38,687 bases of DNA, from positions 1 to 38,687 of the forward strand of contig JABDEY010000011.1 of the NCBI GenBank assembly GCA_013286805.1, written 5' to 3'. Shown one piece after another: positions 8,138 to 16,025 of the stretch; position 1 is the first letter of the stretch, and every line of letters starts with the position of its first letter. The notes under the pieces were generated by a model. It was given only the letters and a program-made list of their open reading frames with translations. It was not told where the DNA came from and searched no databases. The stretch is from Bacteroidota bacterium (GTDB lineage: Bacteria > Bacteroidota > Bacteroidia > JABDFU01). The position numbers and the translations under genes are program-made.

Positions 8138-9598
8138 ATGAGCGCTGCAAGTAAATCCCTTTATAGTGAGGACCTGGCTCCGGTGCCTCTTTCCAAACGT
8201 ACCTGGAATACATGGAATTATTCGGCGCTTTGGATCAGCATGAGTTTGTGCATTCCTACCTATATGCTGGCCAGTTCACTGATTGACGGTGGAATGAACT
8301 GGTGGGAGGCGATACTTACGATTTTTATCGGGAATACGGTTGTGCTTGTTCCAATGATTTTGAACGGACATGCCGGAACCAAATATGGGATTCCATTTCC
8401 AGTAATGGCACGGGCCAGTTTTGGAGTACGTGGCGCGAATATTCCTGCTATGCTCCGGGCTATTGTTGCCTGTGGCTGGTTTGGAATACAAACCTGGATC
8501 GGAGGATATGCTATTTTCCTGATGCTGAAAATCTGGATGCCTTCTTTGGGAACAATGTCCCAGCTATTCCCGGCATGGGTTGGATTACAGACTGGTCCGG
8601 CAATTACATTTATTTTATTCTGGCTGCTGAATATGTTCGTGGTCTACCTCGGAGTGGAAAGCATAAAAAAACTATTGGTGTTTAAAGCGTTTTTTCTTCC
8701 TCTTGCAGCATTGTCTCTTTTATTGTGGGCCATTTCAGCCGGACATGGATTGGGGCCGATTCTGGCGCAGCCTTCAAAGTTTACATTGGATTCAGATTTC
8801 TGGAATTATTTTTTTCCGGCCTTGACCGGAATGGTTGGATTTTGGGCTACCCTGTCACTCAATATACCAGATTTTACCCGTTATGCTAAATCGCAGCGTG
8901 CCCAGATTATGGGGCAAGCCATAGCACTCCCGGCTTCCATGACTTTGTTTTCTTTTATTGGTGTAGTAGTAACCTCGGCTACTTTAATTATATACGGGCA
9001 AACTATCTGGGATCCATTGGTATTGGCAGGAAAATTTGAAAGTAAATTAATTGTGAGCATTGCGATGATTGCCGTGGCCATTTCTACCTTAGCGACCAAT
9101 ATAGCCGCCAATATTGTAAGCCCTGCAAACGATTTTGCTAATCTGTCTCCAGCCAAAATTAATTTCAAAACAGGTGGATACATTACCGGTATACTGGGAA
9201 TATTTATTTTTCCCTGGAAACTGATTGCGGATCCGACCGGGTATATTTTCACCTGGCTGATTGCCTATTCCAGCCTCCTTGGGCCGATTGGAGGCATTAT
9301 GATAGCAGATTATTATTTTTTGCGGAAGCAGAAACTGGTGGTGGAGGATATGTACGAGGAGCAGGGGCGATATACTTATTCAAAGGGTTTTAATTATCTG
9401 GCTATTATTGCCTTACTACTGGGAGTATTGCCGAACGTCCCCGGATTTTTAACGACTATTGGTCTCGTCGGAAAGGATGTCTTCTGGCACTGGATTTCGG
9501 GATTATATAATTACGCCTGGTTTGTAGGTTTTTTTGTTTCCGGCTTTACGTATCTTATTTTTATGCAAGGGGAAAAACGCAGTGTTCAACATGGATAA
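8138..9598 (+). CDS. NCS1-family nucleobase/hydantoin permease
   Basis: About twelve hydrophobic helices span the protein, and the sequence follows the nucleobase:cation symporter-1 pattern. It opens with RTWNTWNYSALWISMS, then WWEAILTIFIGNTVVLVPMI and GIPFPVMARASFGVRGANIP in the first third, and has a later helix with GFWATLSLNIPDFTRYAKS. Family members import cytosine, uracil, allantoin, hydantoins or thiamine with Na+ or H+. The next gene, a cytosine deaminase, overlaps this one by 8 bp, so cytosine and/or uracil are the most likely substrates. Two starts are possible: TTG at 8120 inside a small duplication, or ATG at 8138. The ATG is annotated because nothing conserved precedes it. Confidence 0.9.
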   Translation: MSAASKSLYSEDLAPVPLSKRTWNTWNYSALWISMSLCIPTYMLASSLIDGGMNWWEAILTIFIGNTVVLVPMILNGHAGTKYGIPFPVMARASFGVRGANIPAMLRAIVACGWFGIQTWIGGYAIFLMLKIWMPSLGTMSQLFPAWVGLQTGPAITFILFWLLNMFVVYLGVESIKKLLVFKAFFLPLAALSLLLWAISAGHGLGPILAQPSKFTLDSDFWNYFFPALTGMVGFWATLSLNIPDFTRYAKSQRAQIMGQAIALPASMTLFSFIGVVVTSATLIIYGQTIWDPLVLAGKFESKLIVSIAMIAVAISTLATNIAANIVSPANDFANLSPAKINFKTGGYITGILGIFIFPWKLIADPTGYIFTWLIAYSSLLGPIGGIMIADYYFLRKQKLVVEDMYEEQGRYTYSKGFNYLAIIALLLGVLPNVPGFLTTIGLVGKDVFWHWISGLYNYAWFVGFFVSGFTYLIFMQGEKRSVQHG

Positions 9599-10022
9599 AT
9601 TTCTGGATGCCGCAATCGCGGAAGCAAAAGCCGGATTAGGTACAAAGGGTATTCCCATTGGCAGTGTGCTTGTGAAGGACGGAAAGATTGTCGGACGCGG
9701 GCATAATAAACGAGTGCAGGATAATGATCCTATGACCCATGCAGAGATTGACTGTCTGCGTAATGCCGGGCGTATCGGAAGCTATAAAGGAACGGTGTTG
9801 TATTCTACCCTGATGCCCTGTTATTTGTGTGCAGGTGCCGTGGTTCAGTTTGGCATTAAGAAAGTGTATGCAGGGGAGTCTAAAACTTTTCCAGGTGCAA
9901 GGGCGTTTATGGAATCGCATGGAGTGGAGGTGATAGATTTAAATAATGCGGAGTGTATTCAGATGATGAATGATTTTATTGCAAAGAATCCTAAGTTGTG
10001 GAATGAGGATATTGGGGTTTAA
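9591..10022 (+). CDS. Yeast-type (FCY1-like) cytosine deaminase
   Basis: Zinc-dependent deaminase of 143 residues with H50-A-E52 and PCYLC (C77, C80) as the metal and catalytic motifs. Beyond the generic fold it resembles Saccharomyces FCY1 in detail: LYSTLMPCYLCAGAVVQFGI, KKVYAGES and the C-terminal tail ending NPKLWNEDIGV, parallel to the FCY1 tail that ends WFEDIGE. It would turn cytosine into uracil plus ammonia, feeding uracil into PreTA. The start ATG overlaps the permease stop in ATGGATAA (9591-9598), implying translational coupling of uptake and deamination. A guanine or other nucleobase deaminase is the main alternative. E. coli instead uses the unrelated amidohydrolase CodA. Confidence 0.88.
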   Translation: MDKFLDAAIAEAKAGLGTKGIPIGSVLVKDGKIVGRGHNKRVQDNDPMTHAEIDCLRNAGRIGSYKGTVLYSTLMPCYLCAGAVVQFGIKKVYAGESKTFPGARAFMESHGVEVIDLNNAECIQMMNDFIAKNPKLWNEDIGV

Positions 10023-10154
10023 TATAGTATCGGACTTCAGGAACGTTTAAGATTATATAATTGTGTGTGGCAAGAGGATAAAGTGGCTGTGGCTTGAGCC
10101 TGAAAGCTCTAAAGTAATTCGTATTTATATTTTGAATGAAAAAAATAAAATATC

Positions 10155-11528
10155 ATGTCCATATTAATTAAAAACGGAAGAATTATAACCGCAGCGGACG
10201 ATTACGTTGCAGACATTTTTATTCAGGAGGAGAAAATAACAACTATTGGCAAAAACCTTGATGTGAAAGCGGATCAGGTGATCGACGCGAAAAACAAACT
10301 GGTTTTTCCGGGTGGGATAGACCCACATGTGCATCTGGATATGCCTTTTATGGGAACCTATTCGAGCGATAACTATGAGACTGGGACAAGGGCCGCCCTT
10401 TTTGGCGGCACGACTATGGTTATTGATTTTATACTACAGACTCAAGGCAAATCATTGCATGATGCGCTTAAAGAATGGAAAGGGCGTTCGGATGGAAATG
10501 CTGTAGGAGATTATTCTTTTCACATGGCGGTGACGGATTTTAATGATACTACAAAGGCTGAAATAAAAGATATGATTGAGAAGGAGGGGATAACCTCTTT
10601 TAAGACATTCATGGCTTACAAGGGTGCCCTGATGATTGATGACAGGCAAATGGTTGGCCTGATGAATGAAGTGAAAAAACGGGGAGGGATGGTAACCACG
10701 CATGCTACCAATGGAGACATGATTGATTTTCTGGTTGCCAAAAACAAATCCGAAGGAAAGTTCTCCCCCTTGTATCATTATCTTTCTCAACCTGAAATTA
10801 CTGAATCCGAAGCGTCGGGTCGTTTTGCAGATATGGCTTATCATACAGGAGTACCGGCCTATATTGTGCACATGACCTGCGAGGGTGCTTTGAATCATAT
10901 AAGGGATGCTGCAAAGAGAAATCAGAAGGTGTTTGTGGAGACCTGTATACAATACCTGGTGCTGGATGCATCACTATATGATAAAGGTTTTGAATCTGCA
11001 AAATGGGTGATGAGTCCGCCATTGCGTGAGAAGAAGGATCAGGAAAGTTTATGGGCCGGGATTGACCAGGGCTCGGTACAGGTTGTTGCGACTGATCATT
11101 GCCCTTTTATGTGGGAACAAAAGAAGATGGGAGAGAAGGATTTTTCTAAAATACCGAATGGACATCCAGCCATTGAAAACAGAATGGAACTTTTGTTTTC
11201 GCATGGAGTAAATAAAGGAAGAATCAGCTTGAATAAATTTGTGGAGCTGACATCAACGAATGCAGCAAAAATATTTGGGATGCACCCCAGAAAAGGGTGC
11301 ATTGCTGTGGGTACTGATGCTGATCTTGTGATTTTTGATCCCAATGAAAAGCATATGCTTTCAGCTAAGACGCATCACATGAATTGTGATTATTCCGGAT
11401 ACGAAGGATGGGAACTTACCGGAAAATGCAAGACTATACTTCTCAGAGGCAAGGTGGCGGTTGATAATAATCAATTATTGGTTAAAAAGGGGTATGGGCA
11501 ATTTATCAGGAGAAATAAATTTTCCTAA
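10155..11528 (+). CDS. hydA: Dihydropyrimidinase / hydantoinase
   Basis: Amidohydrolase that opens dihydrouracil or dihydrothymine to N-carbamoyl-beta-amino acids. Metal ligands and key residues fall at the numbers usual for D-hydantoinases: H58 and H60 (DPHVHLD), the carbamylated K150 and substrate Tyr155 (SFKTFMAYKG), H183, H239 (YIVHMTCEGA) and D314 (ATDHCPF). One difference is seen beside H183, where the family HAENGD block reads HATNGD. The gene is the fifth of the first pyrimidine run, 132 bp after the cytosine deaminase, and is followed by the oppositely oriented PKD gene. Context with beta-ureidopropionase and PreTA makes dihydropyrimidinase more likely than a hydantoin-specific role. 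Confidence 0.94.
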   Translation: MSILIKNGRIITAADDYVADIFIQEEKITTIGKNLDVKADQVIDAKNKLVFPGGIDPHVHLDMPFMGTYSSDNYETGTRAALFGGTTMVIDFILQTQGKSLHDALKEWKGRSDGNAVGDYSFHMAVTDFNDTTKAEIKDMIEKEGITSFKTFMAYKGALMIDDRQMVGLMNEVKKRGGMVTTHATNGDMIDFLVAKNKSEGKFSPLYHYLSQPEITESEASGRFADMAYHTGVPAYIVHMTCEGALNHIRDAAKRNQKVFVETCIQYLVLDASLYDKGFESAKWVMSPPLREKKDQESLWAGIDQGSVQVVATDHCPFMWEQKKMGEKDFSKIPNGHPAIENRMELLFSHGVNKGRISLNKFVELTSTNAAKIFGMHPRKGCIAVGTDADLVIFDPNEKHMLSAKTHHMNCDYSGYEGWELTGKCKTILLRGKVAVDNNQLLVKKGYGQFIRRNKFS

Positions 11529-11594
11529 TGAATCATGTAATTGGTTTACAACCCGGATTTTCTAATAAAGCATCAGTTTAATTCCTAAAGAAGG

Positions 11595-14500
11595 TTACCT
11601 TACCAGCGTTACATTGCCAACTTCATTGTGGGCTTTACCGAAAACATCTGTAAAAGAAACTTTCCATTCATACACATCCTGCTGTGCTACATTGCTTCCA
11701 TGATTGGCTTTTCCATCCCAACCAGCGTTAATGTCCTGTGTGGTATAAACTAAATTACCCCATCTGTCAAAAATCTTCAGGTTGTAATTAATCAAGTTAA
11801 CACCCTTAGCAAAGAATGTGTCGTTTACCCCATCCCCATTGGGGGTAAATGAATTGGGAATGTAAAAGGTCCAGTCGTAGCCTATGACAACGTTGTGGGA
11901 AACAGTGTCTGTACAGCCGTTGGTATTTATTACAAGTAAATGGGCAGTGTATATTTCCGGGTTGGTAATATTGGGATACATGTGAACGGGATTGATCTCA
12001 TTGGGGTTGATGGAATCACCGTCTCCAAAATACCAAAACCATTTAGTAACATCTGCCGAAGATCCATTCGTGAATTTAACGGTCGGATCTATAATCGTTT
12101 CGACACTTTGCCAGGTCGTAAAGGCTGCTTTAGGAGCCGGGAATACAGTTATCATGTTGGGTTTTATCAAGGTGTCTGTACAGCCTTGATCTGAAGTAAG
12201 GATAACTGAAACCGTAAACCGACCCGTGTCGGCATAACATCTTGGAGGAGATTGAGCCCCGGAACCCGCTCCCCCGTCTCCAAAATCCCAGTTCCAGCTT
12301 GTGATAGTGCCAGTAGCAATGGTGCTGGCATCAGTAAAGTTAAGGCAATAATTCTGGCATCCGGACAATTGACTTCCGCTGAAATTTGCGACAGGGACGG
12401 GATTTACTTTGACAGGTTTTGTCAAAGAATCAATGCAACCATTGTTTGTTTCTACATAAAGTTTTACACTATCCTGACCAGGTGTTGTAAAAGTGTGAGT
12501 TGGATTTGGAATGGTATCAAATGTGCCGTCACTGTAAAGCCAAATCTGAGCGAAAATCGTTCCGCCAGGTACCGCTGACTGATCGACAAAGTTCTCCGGA
12601 ATGCCCTGACAAATATTTTTTGGTGTGAAGGCGACTTTAGGTAAGGGGAAAATAGTGTCTTTGAAGGGAATTTTTGCGACACAATTGTTATTAGTTGTTA
12701 CAGTGAGCGTAACGTTATAGGGCCCGGGAGCAGTATAAATGTGAGAGGCAGAGTCCAGAGCTGAAGTATTGTTGGCGGATGTCGGATCTCCAAAATTCCA
12801 GCTGTTAGAGGCGATGGTTCCGGTTGTGACCGTGGATTTACTGACAAATGTTGCCGGAACTCCAAAACAAGCCGTAGTATATTCAACAAAAGGTACTGGC
12901 AAAGGGTAAATAGTGTCCCTGACAGTCAGTGTGGAATCACAGCCACCTGTAGAGGTTACGATTAAGGTAACTAAGAAGGTGCCGGTATCAGGATAGGTAT
13001 GATGCACTGTCGGGGTCCCTGCTGCACTGGTGGCTCCGTCTCCAAAATTCCAACTCCAGCCTGTTATTTTTGAAGGAGCTGTTACTGTGGAGGCATCGTT
13101 AAAAGATAATTGGTTGCCAAAACAAGCGTTGGCAACCGTGAATAAAGCAACAGGTTTTGGGTTAACGGTAACCGGAACTGTTGTTGTACTCTGGCAATTA
13201 GAGTCTGATGTAACTGTCAGCAATACATTGTACGTTCCTGCAGTAGTGTAAATATGAGATGTGTCCTGATTTGAAGAAATGTTGTTAGCTCCTGATGCAA
13301 GATCGTCAAAATTCCAGGACCATTTCGAGAGTAGTCCACCTGCCGCTATAGTTGATTTATCGATAAAGATAACCGGAGCCGGGAAACACACCGGTGCGGT
13401 TAGCGCTTTGGCAACAGGTAAGGGGTTTACAAAAACTGTTTTGGTAACCGTATCGGGGCAGCTTGCTGCAGATATGCTGATCAGGGAAACCTGAAAAGGT
13501 CCGGCAGTGCCGTAGGTATGCGTTGGATTTTGAATAGTTGAAATATTGTTCACACCGGAAGATGGCTCTCCAAAATTCCAGGCCCAATTTGTCACAGGTC
13601 CGCCTCCCAAAGTGGAGAGGTCATTAAAAACGCTTGGGTTATTCAGGCAAACAATTGTTGTCCCAAAATTAACAATTGGGCTTGGATTTAAAGTTGCAGT
13701 TTGTGTACTTGTGCTCGAACAGCCAAGTGCATTCGTGACTGTTTGTGTTACAGTAAAAGGGCCAGCAGTAGTAAAGATATGTTTGGGGCTTGTAAAATTG
13801 GAAGTATTATTTGCACCTGAACCAGGATCCCCAAAATTCCAGTCCCAATGAGTTGCCCCTGTAGATAGGTCATTAAATTGCATAGGTTGATTTGTGCAAA
13901 CTGGGATTGCGCTGAAGTTGGCCGTAGGTGGGGGATCCAGATTGAATGAAATAACAATCACTCCGTTACCACCTGCGGTAGACGTTCCTCCTCCAACAGC
14001 AACTCCGGCCGGAAGCGCAGGATCGGCACTGTTGCCTGGCACTTGTCCATTTCCGTTTGAGATGGTGGTATTTATTCCAGAAGAAAAACTTGAGCCCCCT
14101 CCTCCACCGCATGCGCCACAATCGCAAGCCCCAGCCACGCCACCTCCAGAGCCGCCATGAAACCCACCGCCGCCTGCGCCACCCCCTCCACCATCTCCTC
14201 CACCTTTATTTAATCCTACAGATCCTATACCATTGCCATTTGCTCCTGTGATGCCTGGAGTGGCGCATGAACCAGGGGATGGGTTGCCATCCACACCACC
14301 ACCGCCTCCAGTGGCTCCGCTGCTAAATTGACCACCTCCGCTGCCGCCTCCGCCCCCTCCGGCTACCAGCAATACCGTAGCACCATTGTATAATCCAGAT
14401 CCGGCACCGCCACCACCTCCACCACCTGATGAGGGGGAACAACCGGCGATCCCTCCTGTTCCTCCGTCAATAACACCATTGCCCCAACCTGAAACCCCAC

Positions 14501-14825
14501 CACCAGTGCAGGCGACATGGTTTCCTCCGGGACCCGCCCCTCCGCCAACTATAATCGTTAAAACCTGACCGGGCACAACAACGAAAGTGCTTACTACGCA
14601 AGCACCTGCTCCGCCCACTGCGCCGCCAAAAGAATCGGCACCACCACCGCTTCCTCCTCCACCCCAGGCTTTAACCGTAATAGTATCCGTACAAGGAACG
14701 GTAAATGTTTGAACAGCTCCCGTATAGACAAATGTAGTCGATCCCGGTTGGGCTGAAACCATCGGACATAATGCAAGCAGGAAAGCGCAAACAAAAAACG
14801 GATAACAGTTAATACACTTCTGCAT
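11595..14825 (-). CDS. Secreted glycine-rich / PKD-repeat protein with gliding-motility (T9SS) C-terminal domain
   Basis: A 1076-residue exported protein. It has an N-terminal signal peptide (FFVCAFLLALCPMVSA) and a beta-sandwich-like glycine-rich module (~30-300, with many runs of Gly and the FTVPCTDTITVKAWGGGGSGG opening). Eight PKD-type repeats follow (~300-975), each with a W-NFGD-type core and an H-Y--AG motif. The C-terminal ~95 residues match the gliding-motility-associated CHU_C domain, with IPNSFTPNGDGVND, the LKIFDRWGNLVY core and the GWDGK motif. That tail is known as a type IX secretion signal, so the protein is predicted to reach the cell surface or medium. PKD repeats suggest adhesion or polymer contact. 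It lies antiparallel inside the pyrimidine cluster and separates hydA from the beta-ureidopropionase gene. Confidence 0.9.
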   Translation of the reverse strand: MQKCINCYPFFVCAFLLALCPMVSAQPGSTTFVYTGAVQTFTVPCTDTITVKAWGGGGSGGGADSFGGAVGGAGACVVSTFVVVPGQVLTIIVGGGAGPGGNHVACTGGGVSGWGNGVIDGGTGGIAGCSPSSGGGGGGGAGSGLYNGATVLLVAGGGGGGSGGGQFSSGATGGGGGVDGNPSPGSCATPGITGANGNGIGSVGLNKGGGDGGGGGAGGGGFHGGSGGGVAGACDCGACGGGGGSSFSSGINTTISNGNGQVPGNSADPALPAGVAVGGGTSTAGGNGVIVISFNLDPPPTANFSAIPVCTNQPMQFNDLSTGATHWDWNFGDPGSGANNTSNFTSPKHIFTTAGPFTVTQTVTNALGCSSTSTQTATLNPSPIVNFGTTIVCLNNPSVFNDLSTLGGGPVTNWAWNFGEPSSGVNNISTIQNPTHTYGTAGPFQVSLISISAASCPDTVTKTVFVNPLPVAKALTAPVCFPAPVIFIDKSTIAAGGLLSKWSWNFDDLASGANNISSNQDTSHIYTTAGTYNVLLTVTSDSNCQSTTTVPVTVNPKPVALFTVANACFGNQLSFNDASTVTAPSKITGWSWNFGDGATSAAGTPTVHHTYPDTGTFLVTLIVTSTGGCDSTLTVRDTIYPLPVPFVEYTTACFGVPATFVSKSTVTTGTIASNSWNFGDPTSANNTSALDSASHIYTAPGPYNVTLTVTTNNNCVAKIPFKDTIFPLPKVAFTPKNICQGIPENFVDQSAVPGGTIFAQIWLYSDGTFDTIPNPTHTFTTPGQDSVKLYVETNNGCIDSLTKPVKVNPVPVANFSGSQLSGCQNYCLNFTDASTIATGTITSWNWDFGDGGAGSGAQSPPRCYADTGRFTVSVILTSDQGCTDTLIKPNMITVFPAPKAAFTTWQSVETIIDPTVKFTNGSSADVTKWFWYFGDGDSINPNEINPVHMYPNITNPEIYTAHLLVINTNGCTDTVSHNVVIGYDWTFYIPNSFTPNGDGVNDTFFAKGVNLINYNLKIFDRWGNLVYTTQDINAGWDGKANHGSNVAQQDVYEWKVSFTDVFGKAHNEVGNVTLVR

Positions 14826-14973
14826 TTTACCCTTGTTTGATAATCACCCTTGTTAAAAACAGATTTGTTACTGCCAAACAGCTAAGTTAGTTAAGAATCT
14901 CAAGGCAACCAAAAAAAATCGCTTGATAAGCAGAGGTAATGTGTGATATATCTTCTTATTTTAGGAGATTCAT

Positions 14974-14993
14974 TTTCCCCTCACAAGGGGAAA
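14974..14993. promoter_or_regulatory. Perfect 7-bp inverted repeat in the divergent intergenic region
   Basis: TTTCCCC (14974-14980) and GGGGAAA (14987-14993) flank a six-base loop. It is the only strong hairpin in the 260-bp region 14826-15085 between the divergent PKD gene and the beta-ureidopropionase gene. No U-run follows on either strand, so an operator or mRNA leader element is more likely than a terminator. The rest of the region is AT-rich and holds no gene. Confidence 0.4.
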
Positions 14994-15085
14994 CACGGTG
15001 AGCAGATGTTTATTTGTAGTTAAAACTATTTTAGTTAAATAAAATTCGCATACATATTATTTAAACACCCAAACCAAAATTAACT

Positions 15086-15952
15086 ATGCCCAGAATGATC
15101 AAGTCAGGACTTATCCAGATGAGTCTTCCAAAAACTGAAGGAGAAGGAACTATACAGGAAATCTGTGATGCAATGGTGCAAAAGCATATTCCCTTTATTG
15201 AAGAAGCCGGTAAAAAAGGTGTTCAGATTTTATGCCTTCAGGAAATTTTCAATACTCCTTATTTTTGTCCGGGACAGGATAAGAAATGGTATGCCTCTGC
15301 AGAGACTGTCCCAGGTCCGACTACTGAGCTAATGGCAAAATATGCCAAAAAATACAACATGGTTATTATTGTTCCTGTTTATGAAAAGGAACAGGCGGGA
15401 GTGTTGTACAATACAGCTGCAGTTATCGATGCGGATGGTACGTATTTGGGCAAGTACCGGAAAAATCACATTCCTCATACTTCTGGTTTTTGGGAAAAAT
15501 TTTTCTTTAAGCCTGGCAATCTCGGGTATCCTGTTTTCCAGACGAAGTATGCTAAGGTTGGAGTTTATATTTGTTATGACCGTCATTTCCCGGATGGTGC
15601 GAGGTGTCTGGGTTTAAATGGGGCAGAGATTGTTTACAACCCATCCGCTACTGTTGCAGGTTTGTCACAGTATCTGTGGAAGTTAGAACAACCGGCACAT
15701 GCAGCAGCTAATGGATACTTCATGGGCTGTATCAACCGGGTAGGGCAGGAGAAGCCCTGGAACCTGGGTAAATTTTATGGATCTTCCTACTTTGTGGACC
15801 CCCGCGGGCAAATATTTGCGTGTGCTTCAGAGGATAAGGACGAATTGTTAATTGCAGATTTTGACCTGGATATGATTGAAGAAGTGAGAAATACCTGGCA
15901 ATTTTTCAGAGACAGAAGGCCTGAGACGTATGGAGCAATAACGGCGCTTTAG
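15086..15952 (+). CDS. Beta-ureidopropionase (N-carbamoyl-beta-alanine amidohydrolase)
   Basis: Nitrilase-superfamily amidohydrolase. The catalytic triad is E53 (LQEIFNTPYF), K126 (KYRKNHIPH) and C163 (YICYDRHFPDGAR). The blocks NGAEIVYNPSATVAGLSQYLW and GCINRVG closely follow eukaryotic-type beta-ureidopropionases, more so than N-carbamoylputrescine amidases, which are the nearest alternative. It would hydrolyse N-carbamoyl-beta-alanine or N-carbamoyl-beta-aminoisobutyrate, the product of HydA, to the beta-amino acid, CO2 and ammonia. It begins the second pyrimidine run and is followed 73 bp later by preT on the same strand. Confidence 0.92.
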   Translation: MPRMIKSGLIQMSLPKTEGEGTIQEICDAMVQKHIPFIEEAGKKGVQILCLQEIFNTPYFCPGQDKKWYASAETVPGPTTELMAKYAKKYNMVIIVPVYEKEQAGVLYNTAAVIDADGTYLGKYRKNHIPHTSGFWEKFFFKPGNLGYPVFQTKYAKVGVYICYDRHFPDGARCLGLNGAEIVYNPSATVAGLSQYLWKLEQPAHAAANGYFMGCINRVGQEKPWNLGKFYGSSYFVDPRGQIFACASEDKDELLIADFDLDMIEEVRNTWQFFRDRRPETYGAITAL

Positions 15953-16025
15953 ATTTTGAATAATTCGGGTTGCTATGATTTTTGTGTCAGGATGAGTATT
16001 GGATAACGTAAATGGAAAAGTCTAA

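Noticed and set aside
10110-10140. Promoter for hydA in TTTATATTTTGAATG
   Set aside because: The TA and TTTG elements are one base out of register for TAnnTTTG and no -33 element is present at the right distance.
13894-14568. Proline-rich open frames on the plus strand opposite the PKD protein
   Set aside because: They are the antisense of polyglycine codons (GGN read as CCN). The minus-strand frame has a signal peptide, repeats and a recognised C-terminal domain.
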